This document shows positions 1 to 11,640 of a stretch of 64,000 bases of DNA, one piece after another (position 1 is the stretch's first letter; every line of letters starts with the position of its first letter). The notes beneath the pieces were generated by a model. The model was not told where the DNA came from and ran no database searches. It saw nothing but the letters and a program-made list of their open reading frames with translations. The stretch is taken from the NCBI GenBank assembly GCA_022702705.1, contig CM040421.1, positions 76,936,121 to 77,000,120 of the forward strand. The letters are read 5' to 3'. Origin of the DNA: Papilionanthe hookeriana x Papilionanthe teres (lineage: Eukaryota > Streptophyta > Magnoliopsida > Asparagales > Orchidaceae). Position numbers and translations under genes: made by a program.

Positions 1-116
1 TTAAAGTAATACATAAGAAAATATCATCCCAAAATTATCAACCTAAACGATATATTTGAGTTCCCATTTTCTAGCATAGTTTTTAGCTTAGTCGGGTTGA
101 TTTTTTATTTGAAGGA

Positions 117-118
<2 letters not shown>

Positions 119-210
<92 letters not shown>

Positions 211-229
211 TATATATATATATATATAT
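119..229. repeat. (TA)n microsatellite
   Basis: About 110 bp of almost uninterrupted TA, with one GA interruption near 208. Open reading frames of alternating Tyr-Ile across it are artefacts of the repeat. Confidence 0.98.
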
Positions 230-1836
230 TAGAAGAGCCCTCAACCACTCCTAACGTGCCTAAACACTCGAGTACCGACCCCCTTAAGGCATCGGTCACC
301 GAGAGATGGATTCAACCCCTGACTTGATAGGTCTTACAACTGACATTGCAGACATCAGCCAATAAACCGAGGGACGTGGCACTTTTTTAAGGATATACAT
401 CGCAGACATCAGCCAAAAACTTAAATGGTTTAAGGTAGCATTTCTCCGTCAAAAAGGTCAGGCATGATGAATTTCTATAAATTTATTTTCTTATTTGCTC
501 ATAATATAAGATTTTCAACTTAAACCTTCCTCAAAACCATAGGAATAGTCAAAATACTCGATGACCATGTACTAGAAATAAAACTAATAAAGTGAGCATC
601 ATCTTAAATACTTATTATTATTATTATTATTCTAATGAGAAAATTTGGATAAATTGAATATTTGAGATGAATTTTTACAAGTGAAAGATCCATGAAATAA
701 AAAACTACTTTTTTTTTGTATAATTGAAAAGAACATTGATATAAGTCAAAATATTGATATCTGTGTTATTATGATTGGTAAATCAATAATTATCCTACAA
801 GAAAGAGATACAATGCATTGATTTACTTTGTATAATTGAAAATTTGTTTGGCCATACATAAATTTAATGAGGGATTATTTATAATTGAAAACCTATTAAC
901 AAGCGATCCACAAACAATCATTAAAGCTTGAAAAAATGCCATAAATGATCATTGTGAGTGGTTACTTATAATTTTTTAAAGGGGGTCTAATATTTATTCT
1001 TTAAGTTATCAACAAGTGATGATCCAACCAGTACCTTCCCATTATCAAACTGAATGTTATCTCTCAACTTGCCTACTATGCTTGCCATAATATAGGTTGA
1101 CCTAAGAAATAAATGCTAGTTAAGTAACATTGCTCAGTGAATGATTGCTACAAATGATGTTTCCAAAATATGATCTAAACATATTATATAATATATCTCA
1201 ATGTCATAAACAAATTAGCAATGATTGATTGAAGTTTTAGTACTCAAATTATGGAAAATAATTTTGAAAAAAAAATCATTAGCTCTAAATTAGTTTCACT
1301 CCATAAGTTGAATATGTTTCCTTAAATAACATAATAAATGATGGCTTTTAGAGGTCAAATTCTTTCGAGATGGTTCACATAATAATGTTTACATGCCAAT
1401 ATAATGTGAGGGAATCAATGTACTGTTGCCAGTAATAAGCATATGAGAGACTGATAGCGAAATCTCTCTATTTATGCGAAGTCTCTATGGATATCAATGT
1501 GGGCTAGTTCTCACATTTACCACAATGGTTCACCTTATATGTCATGATTATTGATTAGCAAGAGTGATCCACAACATAGTTTGGCTAGCCGATTTAGATT
1601 AGGTCAAACTAAATAAACATCTTCCAAACATTAAATTTGATCATTATGTAATTCTATAAATTTATTATGAATCTCTATATCTAAATGCCACTAGCTAGTC
1701 AAAAGGGTAATCTAAGGAGTCTTTCTTTATTTTGACCATATTAATTGTCCTTCATATCTAACAAAATTTTGTATTCATTTATAAGCAGAAAAAATTAATG
1801 TTTGATACAAATTATAATTTGAGGATTTGAAATTTT
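230..1836. other. AT-rich stretch, no gene recognised
   Basis: No coding region, LTR or RNA gene recognised. Just after the microsatellite there is a short non-repetitive, more GC-rich segment (240-420) in which the motif gcagacatcagccaa occurs twice, about 60 bp apart. The rest is AT-rich and unremarkable. Confidence 0.6.
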
Positions 1837-1853
1837 AAATTTCTTTAATGATG
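1837..1853. repeat. LINE target-site duplication, left copy
   Basis: The 17-bp sequence aaatttctttaatgatg is repeated exactly at 3440-3456. The two copies bracket a segment holding only the C-terminal domains of a LINE polyprotein, as expected of target-primed reverse transcription. Confidence 0.85.
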
Positions 1854-1984
1854 AAGTAAAATTTAAACTTAAGAAGTGGTTTGGGCTCGTATGATGAAGA
1901 AGAAATATTACAATAATGTCCTTTGATGGCTATTTCTAGCAATTCTACTGATTCTTATGTTTGAAAGGAGATGTTAAAAGTTTC

Positions 1985-2560
1985 TAAACATGTTGAAAAC
2001 TTTATTTGTTGGGACATTGGTTATGGTTATAGTAGTTTTTAGTATGATAATTGAATGGAAGATGACATGTTGGTCGATTTATTGGGGGTCCTTTTGAGAT
2101 TAACCTGAAGGTTCATGATTTTTGGAATAATCATATGTGGGATCTTTCTAGATTTAAAATGTTGGTTAATGATGTTGATGGTCTTCCTATTTCTAAGATC
2201 CCTATTAATAATGGTAGAGATCAGATTAAAGTTAATAATATTATAATTAAATCTATTTCTTACACCTTTGTCAAGTCCTTTCAGCATTCTAGTGGCTTGG
2301 ATTTACATCGGGTTTGGATTTCTTTAGTGAAAGCTTCACATTCCTTTTTCTGTTGGAGGTTTCTTCATAGGATTATCCCTTTTGATGATATTCTTAAGCT
2401 TAAATGGATTAAGGTGGTTTCTAGATGCTCTCTTTTTAAGATGCGGGACGAGGAGATTGAGCACCTTTTTTGTAATTGTTCTTATGCTAAGAAAATCTTG
2501 AATATGGTTCTTTCTTTTGTTAAATGTTCAGGTTAATTGGAACTCTATTTTATCTATTAG
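1985..2560 (+). pseudogene. LINE RT C-terminus, zinc-binding domain
   Basis: Remnant of the region after the RT palm of plant LINE polyproteins. The frame from 2135 to 2536 shows the hallmark pattern of the plant RT zinc-binding domain: SFFCWRFLHRI, then LKLKWI, then a Cys/His cluster EIEHLFCNCSYAKKI. The segment just upstream contains a WDIGYGYS-like stretch typical of the same polyproteins, broken by stops. Function in the parent element would be nucleic-acid binding during target-primed reverse transcription. There is no complete ORF and it is non-functional. A host gene using this domain is unlikely because the insert is bracketed by a TSD. Confidence 0.8.
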
Positions 2561-2691
2561 TGATTTGATTAATTTTTGGAGAAGCAAAGGTGGTAATTTT
2601 TATTAATTTGGACAACAAGGAATGAAATCAGACATTTTGATAAGGTTATTTATGAACTTGTTTTAATTATATTAAATTCTTTATTGGTAAA

Positions 2692-3300
2692 ATGCTAAAG
2701 TTTAGTAAATTAAATTTTCTTGTTAATAAGAACCTGTTGAACCTTTTTCATTATGTGCTGATTGTTAGTAAATATAAGATGCAGACTAGTATTGTTATTT
2801 GGCATAAACCAAATACAGGGGTTATTAAAATTAATACTGACAAAAGTTGGAAAAGAGCTTTAATGGATGATGGTTCTACTGGTATAGGTGGAGTGTGTAG
2901 GAATCATTTTGGTAAATGCTTGTGTTGGTTTTCTGCACTTTCTTTTGCGACTAATACTTTTATTGGTGAGGCAAATGTGTTATTAACTGCTATGAAATTA
3001 CTTATTAGCTGCAGCTGGAATAATATTACAATTTAGATGGATTCATTGGTTCTCTAGAATATTTAAAATTATCATAAGAAGTATCATTGGTTTATTAAAA
3101 ATTATATGCAGAATATTTTCACGTGCCAAAATATTTTATAGGTGCAGTGGTCCTTTATTCATCGTGAGGGTAATCAATGCGTGAATTGGCCGGCTAAAGA
3201 AGGTTTGGATTTGAAAAAGTTAATGTTTCCAACAAGATTCCAAAAGATCTTTCTCGACTACTTCATGGTGATTGTTTGGATCTTCCTTTCATCCATGTAA
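2692..3300 (+). pseudogene. LINE RNase H-like domain remnant
   Basis: Reading through one or two stops gives the RNase H-like domain found at the C-terminus of plant L1-type LINEs. IKINTDKSW marks the first catalytic Asp region, GIGGVCRNHFG the following strand, and GEANVLLTAMKLL the second acidic residue on its helix. After a stop near 3034, HREGNQCVNWPAKEGL is the usual C-terminal motif near 3170-3210. In an intact element it would degrade RNA in RNA:DNA hybrids. The frame is interrupted, so this is a fossil. Confidence 0.8.
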
Positions 3301-3439
3301 ATAAGTGATTGTTTTTTACTTTGTTTGTGTGAGTTGTACTGTGGCCTTAGGTTCCTAGGTATTTTTTTGTGAGTTATAGTGTGGTGAGGTATAGTGGAAC
3401 TTTTGGCCACCTTGATGTAAATTTTATTTTGGAGCAATA

Positions 3440-3456
3440 AAATTTCTTTAATGATG
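3440..3456. repeat. LINE target-site duplication, right copy
   Basis: Exact second copy of aaatttctttaatgatg (see 1837-1853), immediately after the LINE 3' end. Confidence 0.85.
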
Positions 3457-6385
3457 TACCATATCATGAGAATCAATATATTAAGATAGAGTTCTATGTA
3501 TAAAAGTCAAGACTAAAGAACAATCACAAAATAAAATTGGTCCTAGTAATAGGAGCCAAAGCAAGAAACTAGGGCAAATCCTACATAATAAAATTTTAAG
3601 ATACAATTTTAATTATTTTATTAATTTAGAATATATTTTTTTTAATTTCAGTCTTGGAACGTGCTTGGTTTTAAGGAATGGTGTTCGTATAATAAATTAT
3701 ATTCTTTTGAAACCCTTCCCCTCATTAATTGTCAACCACCTTCTCGCTGCTCAAAATTTTCCCTCCTTCTATTATATGCATTTTCAAATGTATTTGTCAA
3801 AGTTTTATGATACTTATAAATATGGTATTAAAAGAATTTTAACTTTCATTTTTCAAAATATTATATTTTGGTGATAAGTGTCCAACATACCTACTATTTG
3901 ATGGCTTGAAGTGGGTGTTGCTTTTATGAGAATAGGTTATTATTTTTACTCTTATTAAGTTATTCATTTCTCCATTCGAAAATGTGATGCACCCTCTTTC
4001 TAAACGTTCCTCCACTTCATTTGTAGCTTTCAAGACCAGTAAACTAACAATAAAAGCCTCACAAGTATTCTAAAAATCTCAATATTGTTCTTAAACAAAT
4101 TAGGTAACAATATGACCTACTCTCATTCTTTGCACCATGACATTCTTTTAAACCCCATAAATTCTTGTCAAACTAAGAGTATAACATAACATACCAATCT
4201 AACCATTCATATTTTTTGCCATTCATTTACACTTATAAAACTCTAACCCTTAAGTAATCAGCTCAAGCTAACCCAAGACTTGTCTTGGCATTCCATCTAA
4301 CTAACCCATTTAAACCACACATTTTTCCATCTAAAACTTCATACCATATTTAAATATTAAAATAAAACTTATATTAACTTTACCCCATTCATACTACCAA
4401 AATCCTAACCATCACTATCACATTTTGTATAAAAAAAAATTTAAAAGAAGTAAATTTGATCAAAACTTTTCAATATCTTTCTTGTAGACTTGCTTCCAAA
4501 TGCTTGTGGGCCAGTTAAATAAGTTTAAGGTAACTAAAAATTTTTTGTAATAGTAATTTCATATTGATATTTTGGTTATGAAACATATTTTTTATAAGTT
4601 TAAAAAGTTATCTTCAAATCTAATTAATTATTATCCCTTGACCCAAGTGAAAATTTTAATAAGGTAGTTTTCCACTTCAATAAAAAAAAAATTTATTTCA
4701 ATGCAAAAAAAAATAAAATTAAAATTGTGTAACATATGTTATGACCTATGGTAAAATTATATTGGCTACTCTTTCATGTCTCACCCAAGCACATGATTAC
4801 AAAAAATGTTGAGTCAAGCTAAGCATGTAGAAGCTAAGGTACTCACATGATGAGCCAATGTTAAAACAACCCAAACACACTCAAATGACTTCTATTTGTT
4901 AATAACAGCTTTGGAAAGAAAAAATTTTGACCTTTTTTATGGATTTAAAATGTTTATGTTTGAAACTCTATAAAATAAGTAAGGAAATTTGAATTTTATG
5001 CCCCATAAAACAAATTATTAGAGAAATATGTCTGATTTTCATTTCTTAGGAAAATATGTTCAAAATTTTATTTTAGAATAAAATATCCCCAAAATTCAAA
5101 GTAATATTGAATAATTGTATTAGAGGTCTTCAATTAAGAAATTAATTGTCCATTCCTGTCTAAATGCTTTCTTCAACTTTAGTGATTGTCTTTCATGAGT
5201 AATGATTTTGTAAGCAAAAGCAATAAGGCAAAAATTTCATCTCACTCTCCTTTTAACTATTGAAGGGTGGTGATCATATATTTTTAGTTAGTTATGTTTG
5301 ATAATTTCACTCATACTTTATAGCATAAATCTAGAAAAATATTAAACAATATACTACCAACATCAAATATTGAGAAAAAAATTTTCGTTATCATTAAAAA
5401 TTTAAAGCCTATTTAAACTTATTTAAAAAATAGTTAAACATTACTTAATAAAGGACAAAAGAAGTATTGATCAGTGTTTGAATAATGATCAAATTTTGAT
5501 TATGATTCAAACAAAAATCTATGAAACTTTAATCTTGGTTCAAAAAATAATCGAACATGTCCTAGTATAGTTAGTCATGATTCAATCAAGGAATGAGCAA
5601 AGTTCAATCAATATTACATCTTACTTTGAATAATTTTTAGACATGGTATGAGTTTAGTTTAAATTTATTATTTCGCATCTCGTCTCTCCTTTAAAATTGA
5701 CTGATTTAAATTGTCTTGCAATGTAAGTTAATGCTTGGGACTTTAATAAATAAACTTGTTAAATAGTTTAAAAGTAATTACATCATTCAGTTAAGTATTG
5801 AAGGAAATGACATAATTAATTATTGAATTTTGCATAGATCAATATTAGGATATGTTATTGAAAATCAAAGAAATGTGGGATTTTTATCAGACCACTTTAT
5901 TAGATAATATCTTTAAATAATTATGATTTATGCTTTATTTTTTTGCTTTTGTAATCTAAACTTAGTTTTAATTTAAAAATGGAGCTCCTATAGCTTGATA
6001 AAAAATTTTTAAATCCTAATAATTCTCAATAACATATTTTATAAAGTCTCAATCATACTCATTAACCTTATATTTGGGTGTTATAGTAATATAAACATAA
6101 TAAGCTTTAGAAGAGGGCTACCCTGATCAATAATAAAGATGAAAACACTCAATTGATAGTCATACTATATTGTTTTATATATATTTGGTTTATATTTAAT
6201 TGTATCCTAGTTCTTCTCTACTATGTTGTAGTTATCATAATTGTACTTTAAATTCTCAGTTAAAGATACCCTCTTTGCTTTCAAAGACCTTTTGTTTCTT
6301 CTTCAAAATTATATGGTCTAAATATTTCATTACTATCATAAGAATATGAATTAACTGCATTTGATTCTTATTCATTATTTCTAAT
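3457..6385. other. AT-rich stretch, no gene recognised
   Basis: Nearly 3 kb of AT-rich sequence. Short ORFs on both strands show no recognisable motif and no conserved partner elsewhere in the window. I see no LTR ends or tRNA-like structures here. Confidence 0.6.
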
Positions 6386-6491
6386 AACATTTCAAAGCAT
6401 ATTGTTTGATCAAGGTATGAACCATGTTCAAACATGGTTTCATATTATTAGTTATCTAAAACATGTTTCAAACAATATGCTTTGAAATGTT
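6386..6491. repeat. Fold-back with 24-bp perfect arms
   Basis: 6386-6409 and 6468-6491 are perfect inverted complements (24 bp), separated by 58 bp. Inside the spacer lies a second near-palindrome, tgaaccatgt / aacatggtttca, around 6417-6442. The whole would fold into a nested hairpin. It could be a small fold-back or MITE relic or a young inverted duplication. No flanking TSD was identified with confidence. Confidence 0.85.
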
Positions 6492-7002
6492 GAAATTTCA
6501 AGTAGACTTAATTTCAAATAATGTTTACTTATGCTTCAAAAAATGTTTAAGGCATATTCAATGAATTTCAAAAATATAATAATTAATACTCTATTGAGAT
6601 ATATTATAAAGCTTCATCATAATGACATAATTTATAAAACATGATAAAAGTATTAAGAAACAAGTAAAACATGTTTTTTCTTAAGTCACCAATGAAAAAA
6701 AAAAATGTTGAACACTGCTGCAATAAATGTTATATGCCCTGAAAGTTTAAATGCTGGAATGCTAATGCATAGAAAGTGAGGGATTGTTTTTTCTATAGTA
6801 GGAATTTAAGAGGATTAGAGATATTTTGGTCTTCAATGAATTTTTTTATCAAATTTTCCCAAGAAATAAAATACCAAGCATATTCTCCAAACTTCACTTT
6901 TATAATGTGAATAATAAAATTTTCCTACTAATAGAAGAAAAAAACCAATGATCCCTTGTGACAATTCTCCAAAATCATAATTATTCATTCTTACTAAATG
7001 AC
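6492..7002. other. AT-rich stretch, nothing recognised
   Basis: No gene or element features seen between the fold-back and the (TA)n tract. Confidence 0.5.
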
Positions 7003-7028
7003 ATATATATATATATATATATATATAT
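7003..7028. repeat. (TA)n microsatellite, short
   Basis: Thirteen TA units in an AT-rich context. Confidence 0.95.
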
Positions 7029-7992
7029 TGTCTCAACTTAGAGAACCTTCATAGGAACATCATTTGTAAATAATTAAGGGTTGTATAACAAAAAATTATC
7101 ATATAATGATGCTTTGTGATTTCGTTGTAGACTTATTTAAAGTAATATTTTAACATATGTAAAAAATAATAATATGTAGTGATAGAGCTAATGCGAGAGT
7201 AGTTAGGATGACCCAGGCCTCATGGAATTTGTAGGTTTATAGTTCACATGAGCATACATGATCAAGCCTGTGGCTTGTAAGAGAATGATGGGATTTTCCC
7301 CATTGGAGCAGCATGTTCCAGGTGTACTTTCTCTACAAAATAGGTAAACATACAACTTCAAGAAGGCTACATAACATATAAATTCAATAAAACTGCATTA
7401 TATATTCCCTTAATTGAAGCAATCCATCATATCAACTTTATTGATCAATGAAAGGTTCAAGTTATGGTGCCAAAATATTAATGATTGCCACAACTAGTGT
7501 CAGCTAGTTTAGGCTAATCTTCCTTGTATGGTCATACACAAACTATAAGTGTGGAGAAGTTCTTCACTCCCCTTTTCTTCACTCAGCTATACAATTACTT
7601 TATTAAAGCACTTCATATATAAAGATGCATAATGTAATAATTGTAAATATGCACACTAGGTTTTAACCAACTCCCTCTTCAAGCATTATGGTTCATCCCA
7701 TACTATAAAGTTGATACACACATAAAACATCAAGTATTATGAAAGGCTATAAAAATCCATTTTACACTCATGAGAAAATTTCTCATATAAGTAATATAAA
7801 TAAAATGTGACATTTCATTTCATCAATCAAAATTTACCACATTAATTCAATAAGAAAGTAATGAAAAATCTTTGAGTAGAAAAATAACTATAAAAATAAA
7901 ACCACCAAAGAAATCAAACAAAATTATAAATAATGCTACAACATAAACTCAATAATATTAAAGTTAATTCTATTTTTTAAAATTTGATGCTC
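7029..7992. other. AT-rich flank of the copia insertion
   Basis: No gene recognised. This is the pre-existing sequence into which the copia element at 7998 inserted, and it resumes at 28015. Confidence 0.55.
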
Positions 7993-7997
7993 GGGTA
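7993..7997. repeat. Copia TSD, left (gggta)
   Basis: gggta directly precedes the 5' LTR, and gggta directly follows the 3' LTR at 28010-28014. Confidence 0.85.
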
Positions 7998-8672
7998 TGT
8001 TATATTTTTTATGGCTCACATTTATTTTAATAACTTATGAGATTTATTTTGATAACTTAAATTATTAATTTTCTTAACTTATAACTTACGTCATAAATTA
8101 TGACAACTTATGATATTTATTTTGATAATTTAAGTTATTTATTTTCTTAACTCATAACTTACGTCATAAATTATGACAACTTATAATATTTATTTTGATA
8201 ACTTAAGTTATTTATTTTCTTAACTCATAACTTATGTCATAACTTATGACAACTCATGATATTTATTTTTGTAACTCAAATAACCCCTAAAATAAATAAA
8301 TGTTACTAACTTATGTCATTGATTTTAATAATAAAAATTAATTAATTTATTAAATTTTCATAAATCATATTGGTTAGTAACTCCCTTGATAGATGGTGGT
8401 TAAATAGAGCATGAAATTGAGAATGAGTCCTCTCTCTACCCAACACACCACGTACATTTCCCTCCATCAGAAAGTACAAAAAGTTTTAAGGGAATAGGGA
8501 GAGAAACTCCATCTCTTCAGGATCAATTTTTTTCAAGATCAAATTTCTTCGTCATGAATACATGTATGCGTTACTTCATTATAGATATGTAAAAATCATG
8601 AATTTAAAAGATCTTGGCTATTATGTATTTTTTTGGAATTTGTGTCATAAAGTTCAAACATGAATTCTTACA
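7998..8672 (+). repeat. Copia 5' LTR
   Basis: Starts TGTTATATTTTTTATGG and ends TTACA, 675 bp, 2 nt before the PBS. The U3 part holds about three tandem copies of a 73-bp unit. The matching 3' LTR begins at 27332. Differences between the pair (substitutions and small indels) show the insertion is not recent. Confidence 0.93.
8029..8270 (+). promoter_or_regulatory. 73-bp tandem repeats in copia U3 with bZIP-like sites
   Basis: The step between successive tgacaact anchors (8101, 8174, 8247) is 73 bp. Each unit carries TTACGTCA (8086-8093, 8159-8166) or its derivative TTATGTCA (8232-8239), matching the TGACGTAA core bound by plant bZIP factors. Tandem U3 enhancers are established for Tnt1 and Tto1 of tobacco. 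An enhancer role here is inference. Confidence 0.6.
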
Positions 8673-8674
8673 TG

Positions 8675-8687
8675 TGGTATCAGAGCC
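8675..8687 (+). other. Copia primer binding site (tRNA-iMet type)
   Basis: TGGTATCAGAGCC, 2 nt after the LTR end, complementary to the 3' end of plant initiator tRNA-Met as in most plant copia elements. Confidence 0.93.
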
Positions 8688-9270
8688 TTGATTACTAAAT
8701 TTATGATTTTTTATATAATTTTATTTATGTTAATTGTATTAAATTTCTGCTACGAATTAGATCTTGAATTATACCACTAAAGTAAATTGATGTGATTGAA
8801 ATTATTATTTATTTTATGTCGATGTTATGTTTAATTTGTTAGTCACCAAAGTGACTAAATTAGTAAATTTAATAGACATCAAATTAAATAAATTCAATTA
8901 CTCATGAGTTTGTGATGCTTCTTGTGAAGTAATTTAATATTTTATCACAAAAATATTAAAATTAATTGATTATAAAATATTTCTAGATCGCCCAAAGGTT
9001 GATCATTTGTTTTATAATCTTTGAATATAATTGTAGTCTGTTTATATACTTAGTTAAGATATGTTATATATCGAAAGAAAATAAACATATCTAATTTGAG
9101 TATAAAAATTACTAATTATTAAATTTAAGTTAAGCATCAATTATGTTCGAGTATTGTTATATCACCCAAAGGAGATTTCAATACACTATTATTATTATAA
9201 TTATTATTTTAACCTGATTTTTATATGAATATCTATGTAAGTTTAATGTTTGATGCATTAATGTGCAAGC
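8688..9270 (+). other. Copia untranslated leader
   Basis: Non-coding leader between PBS and gag. It contains the motif atcRcccaaagg twice (8987-8998 and 9161-9172), and a ttcatttgcag that resembles a 3' splice site just before gag (ends 9289). Confidence 0.6.
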
Positions 9271-10165
9271 ATGTTTTATTCATTTGCAGTAACTACTTCT
9301 GTTTCTCTTCATTCGCAAGCTACATCTGTTCAAACATTCAATGAGCTTAATTTCTCTGAATGGCGTGAACAAGTCCAGTTTCACCTTGGTGTTCTGGATC
9401 TTGATTTGGCACTCTCGACTGAGAAACTCCTCTACTCTTACTGATTCTAGCAGTGTTGAGCAACCTTTCTATAAAGCTTGGAAAAATCAAACAGATTGAG
9501 CTTGATGTTTATGCAAATGACTGTAGCAAACAAAATTAAGTGTACATTTTTTAACACTGAAAGTGCTAAGAAATTTATCAAATTTGCTGAGAATTGTTCT
9601 CAATTTGACTCTGCTGATAAGTCTCTTGCTGGGACACTATTGAGTATGTTAACCAATATGAAATTTGATGGTTCTCGTACTATGCATGAGCATGTCGTTG
9701 AAATGACGAACATGGCAGCAAGACTTAAGACCTTGGGAATGGAAGTGAATAAAAATTTCCTTGTTCAATTTATCATTAACTCCTTGCCTCCTAAATATGG
9801 TCCATTTCACATGAACTACAACACTATGAAAGATAAGTGGAATTTGAATGAACTACAATGTATGCTCCTTCAAGAGGAAGCAAGGCTTAAGAAAGGAGCA
9901 AATCACTCCATTAATCTTATGGGTCACCAAAGAAAAGCTGTAAAGAAACCTGGAAAAAAGAATGGAAAGGGCAAGCAAGGACCACTAAAGATTAATGTGT
10001 CTTCTGCCCCAATTCACAAAGAGGAACATAAAGGAATTAAGTGCCACTTTTGCAAAAAGCCTGGACACTATCAAAATGAGTGTCAAAAGCACAAAGATTG
10101 GTTCAAAAAGAAAGGTAAACATTGTGTTTTTGTATGTTTCAAATCAAATTTGGCAGAAGTTCCTT
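9271..10165 (+). pseudogene. Copia gag
   Basis: Capsid protein of the copia element. A frame starts at ATG 9271 (SVQTFNELNFSEW, the usual N-terminal motif of this gag type), shifts near 9430, and is open again from 9478. It shows the UBN2/gag core (FKFDGSRTMHEHV-like, NSLPPKYGPFH), a Lys-rich linker, and a CCHC zinc knuckle CHFCKKPGHYQNEC near 10042-10085 for RNA binding. The frame runs without a stop into the protease, as in copia polyproteins. Stops and a shift around 9430-9480 break it. The true start may instead follow the splice-like cag at 9289. Confidence 0.85.
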
Positions 10166-11640
10166 ATAATACCTGGTGGATTGATTCTGGTTGTACTACT
10201 CATGTTTCTAATATGATGAAAAGTTTGTTTTCATGGGAAACTGAGTTAAAACACCAGTTGAAGCCATTGGAACCTACCGTTTAATTTTATATACTGGACA
10301 TCATTTAGACCTTTTTCAAACACTTTATGTCCCTTCTATTTCTCGTAATTTGATTTCATTGTCTAAACTTGATTCCATTGGATACTCCTTTAAATTTGAA
10401 AATGGTTGTTTCAGTTTACTTAAACACAATCATCTCATAGGTTATGGTATTCTTTGTGATGGTCTATATAAGCTTAAACTTGATAACCTTTTCGCTGAGA
10501 CTCTGATAACTTTGCATCATAATATTGGTACTAAACGTTGTTTTATGAATGAAAATTCAGCTTATTTGTGGCATAAACGTTTGGGTCATATATCTAAAGA
10601 AAGAATTGAAAGATTAGTAAAGAATGAAATTCTTAATGAATTGGATTTTACTGATCTTGGCCTCTGTGTGGATTGTATTAAAGGAAAGCACACAAATCAC
10701 ATACATAAGAAAGCCGCCACAAGAAGCACACAGCTCCTTGAAATTATACACACCGATATTTGTGGACCTTTTGATATTCCATCTTTTGGTGGAGAAAAAT
10801 ATTTTATCACCTTTATTGATGACTTTTCATGTTATGGTTATGTCTATTTATTGCATCAAAAATCTCAAGCTATAGATGCCTTAAAGGTGTATATAACTGA
10901 GGTTGAGAGACAATTAGACAGAAAAGTGAAAATTATCAGGTCTGATAGAGGCGGTGAATATTATGGAAGTTACAATGAATCTGGACAATGTCCAGGTCCA
11001 TTTGCTAAATTCTTTCAAACTAATGGCATATGTACTCAATACACTATTCCACAAACACCACAACAAAATGGTGTTGTAAAAAGACGAAACTGTACTTTAG
11101 TAGAAATGGTTATTAGTATGACGAATAATTCTTCTTAACCCTCATCATTGTGGATGCATGCCTTAAAGACTGTTGCATATTTGTTAAACAGGATTCCTAG
11201 TAAAGCAGTTCCAAAGACTCCTTTTAAACTGTGGACAGGAAGGAAGCCTAGTGTAAGGCACCTCCGTGTTTGGGGTTGTCCGACAGAAACAAGGATATAT
11301 AATCCGCATGAAAAGAAACTGGACTCAAGAACATTCAGTAGTTTTTTCATTGGTTATCCAGGAAAATCTAAAGGGTATAGATTTTATTGTCCTAACCATT
11401 GTACAAGAAACATTGAAGCTGGAAATGCTAAGTTCATTGAAAATGGTGAAGTTAGTGGGAGTCTGGAACCACGTAAAGTGGAGATCCAAGAAATTAGGGT
11501 TCAAGTTCCTTCACCCAAAATGTTTTCTCAAGTTGTTATTCCTACAATTGTTGAACAGTTTAACAACTTAGAGAAACAACAAATAAATGATCAAACACCC
11601 CACAATGAAACTGTCACTAATGAAGTTGCTTTAGACTAAC
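10166..11640 (+). pseudogene. Copia protease and integrase
   Basis: The protease motif WWIDSGCTTHVSN (about 10171-10210) holds the active-site DSG. The frame breaks near 10284. Then come the GAG-pre-integrase zinc finger LWHKRLGHI...CVDC (10566-10680) and the integrase core with TDICGPF and SDRGGEYYG supplying the two catalytic Asp. The third catalytic position reads NGVVKRRN, where the family has Glu before Arg-Arg-Asn, so the D,D,E triad is lost. A stop near 11137 and a shift lead to the integrase C-terminus (NRIPSKAVPKTPFKLWTG, 11148-11639). In intact elements this part matures the polyprotein and inserts the cDNA. Confidence 0.9.

Larger units (their letters stand above)
1854..3439 (+). 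mobile_element. 5'-truncated L1-like LINE
   Basis: A non-LTR retrotransposon fragment of about 1.6 kb bounded by a 17-bp TSD. It carries in order the zinc-binding C-terminal part of a plant LINE reverse transcriptase and an RNase H-like domain, followed by about 200 bp of 3' UTR ending in a short A-rich tail (gagcaataa). The endonuclease and RT catalytic core are absent. Because the TSD is present, the truncation happened at insertion rather than by later deletion. Several stops and frameshifts show it is dead. Confidence 0.85.

Noticed and set aside
97..327. Open frames of Tyr-Ile repeats on both strands (also 7003-7028, 28313-28377)
   Set aside because: They are translations of (TA)n microsatellites.
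8029..8270. 73-bp repeats as a separate satellite or MITE
   Set aside because: They lie wholly within the LTR in both copies, so they are part of the element's U3.
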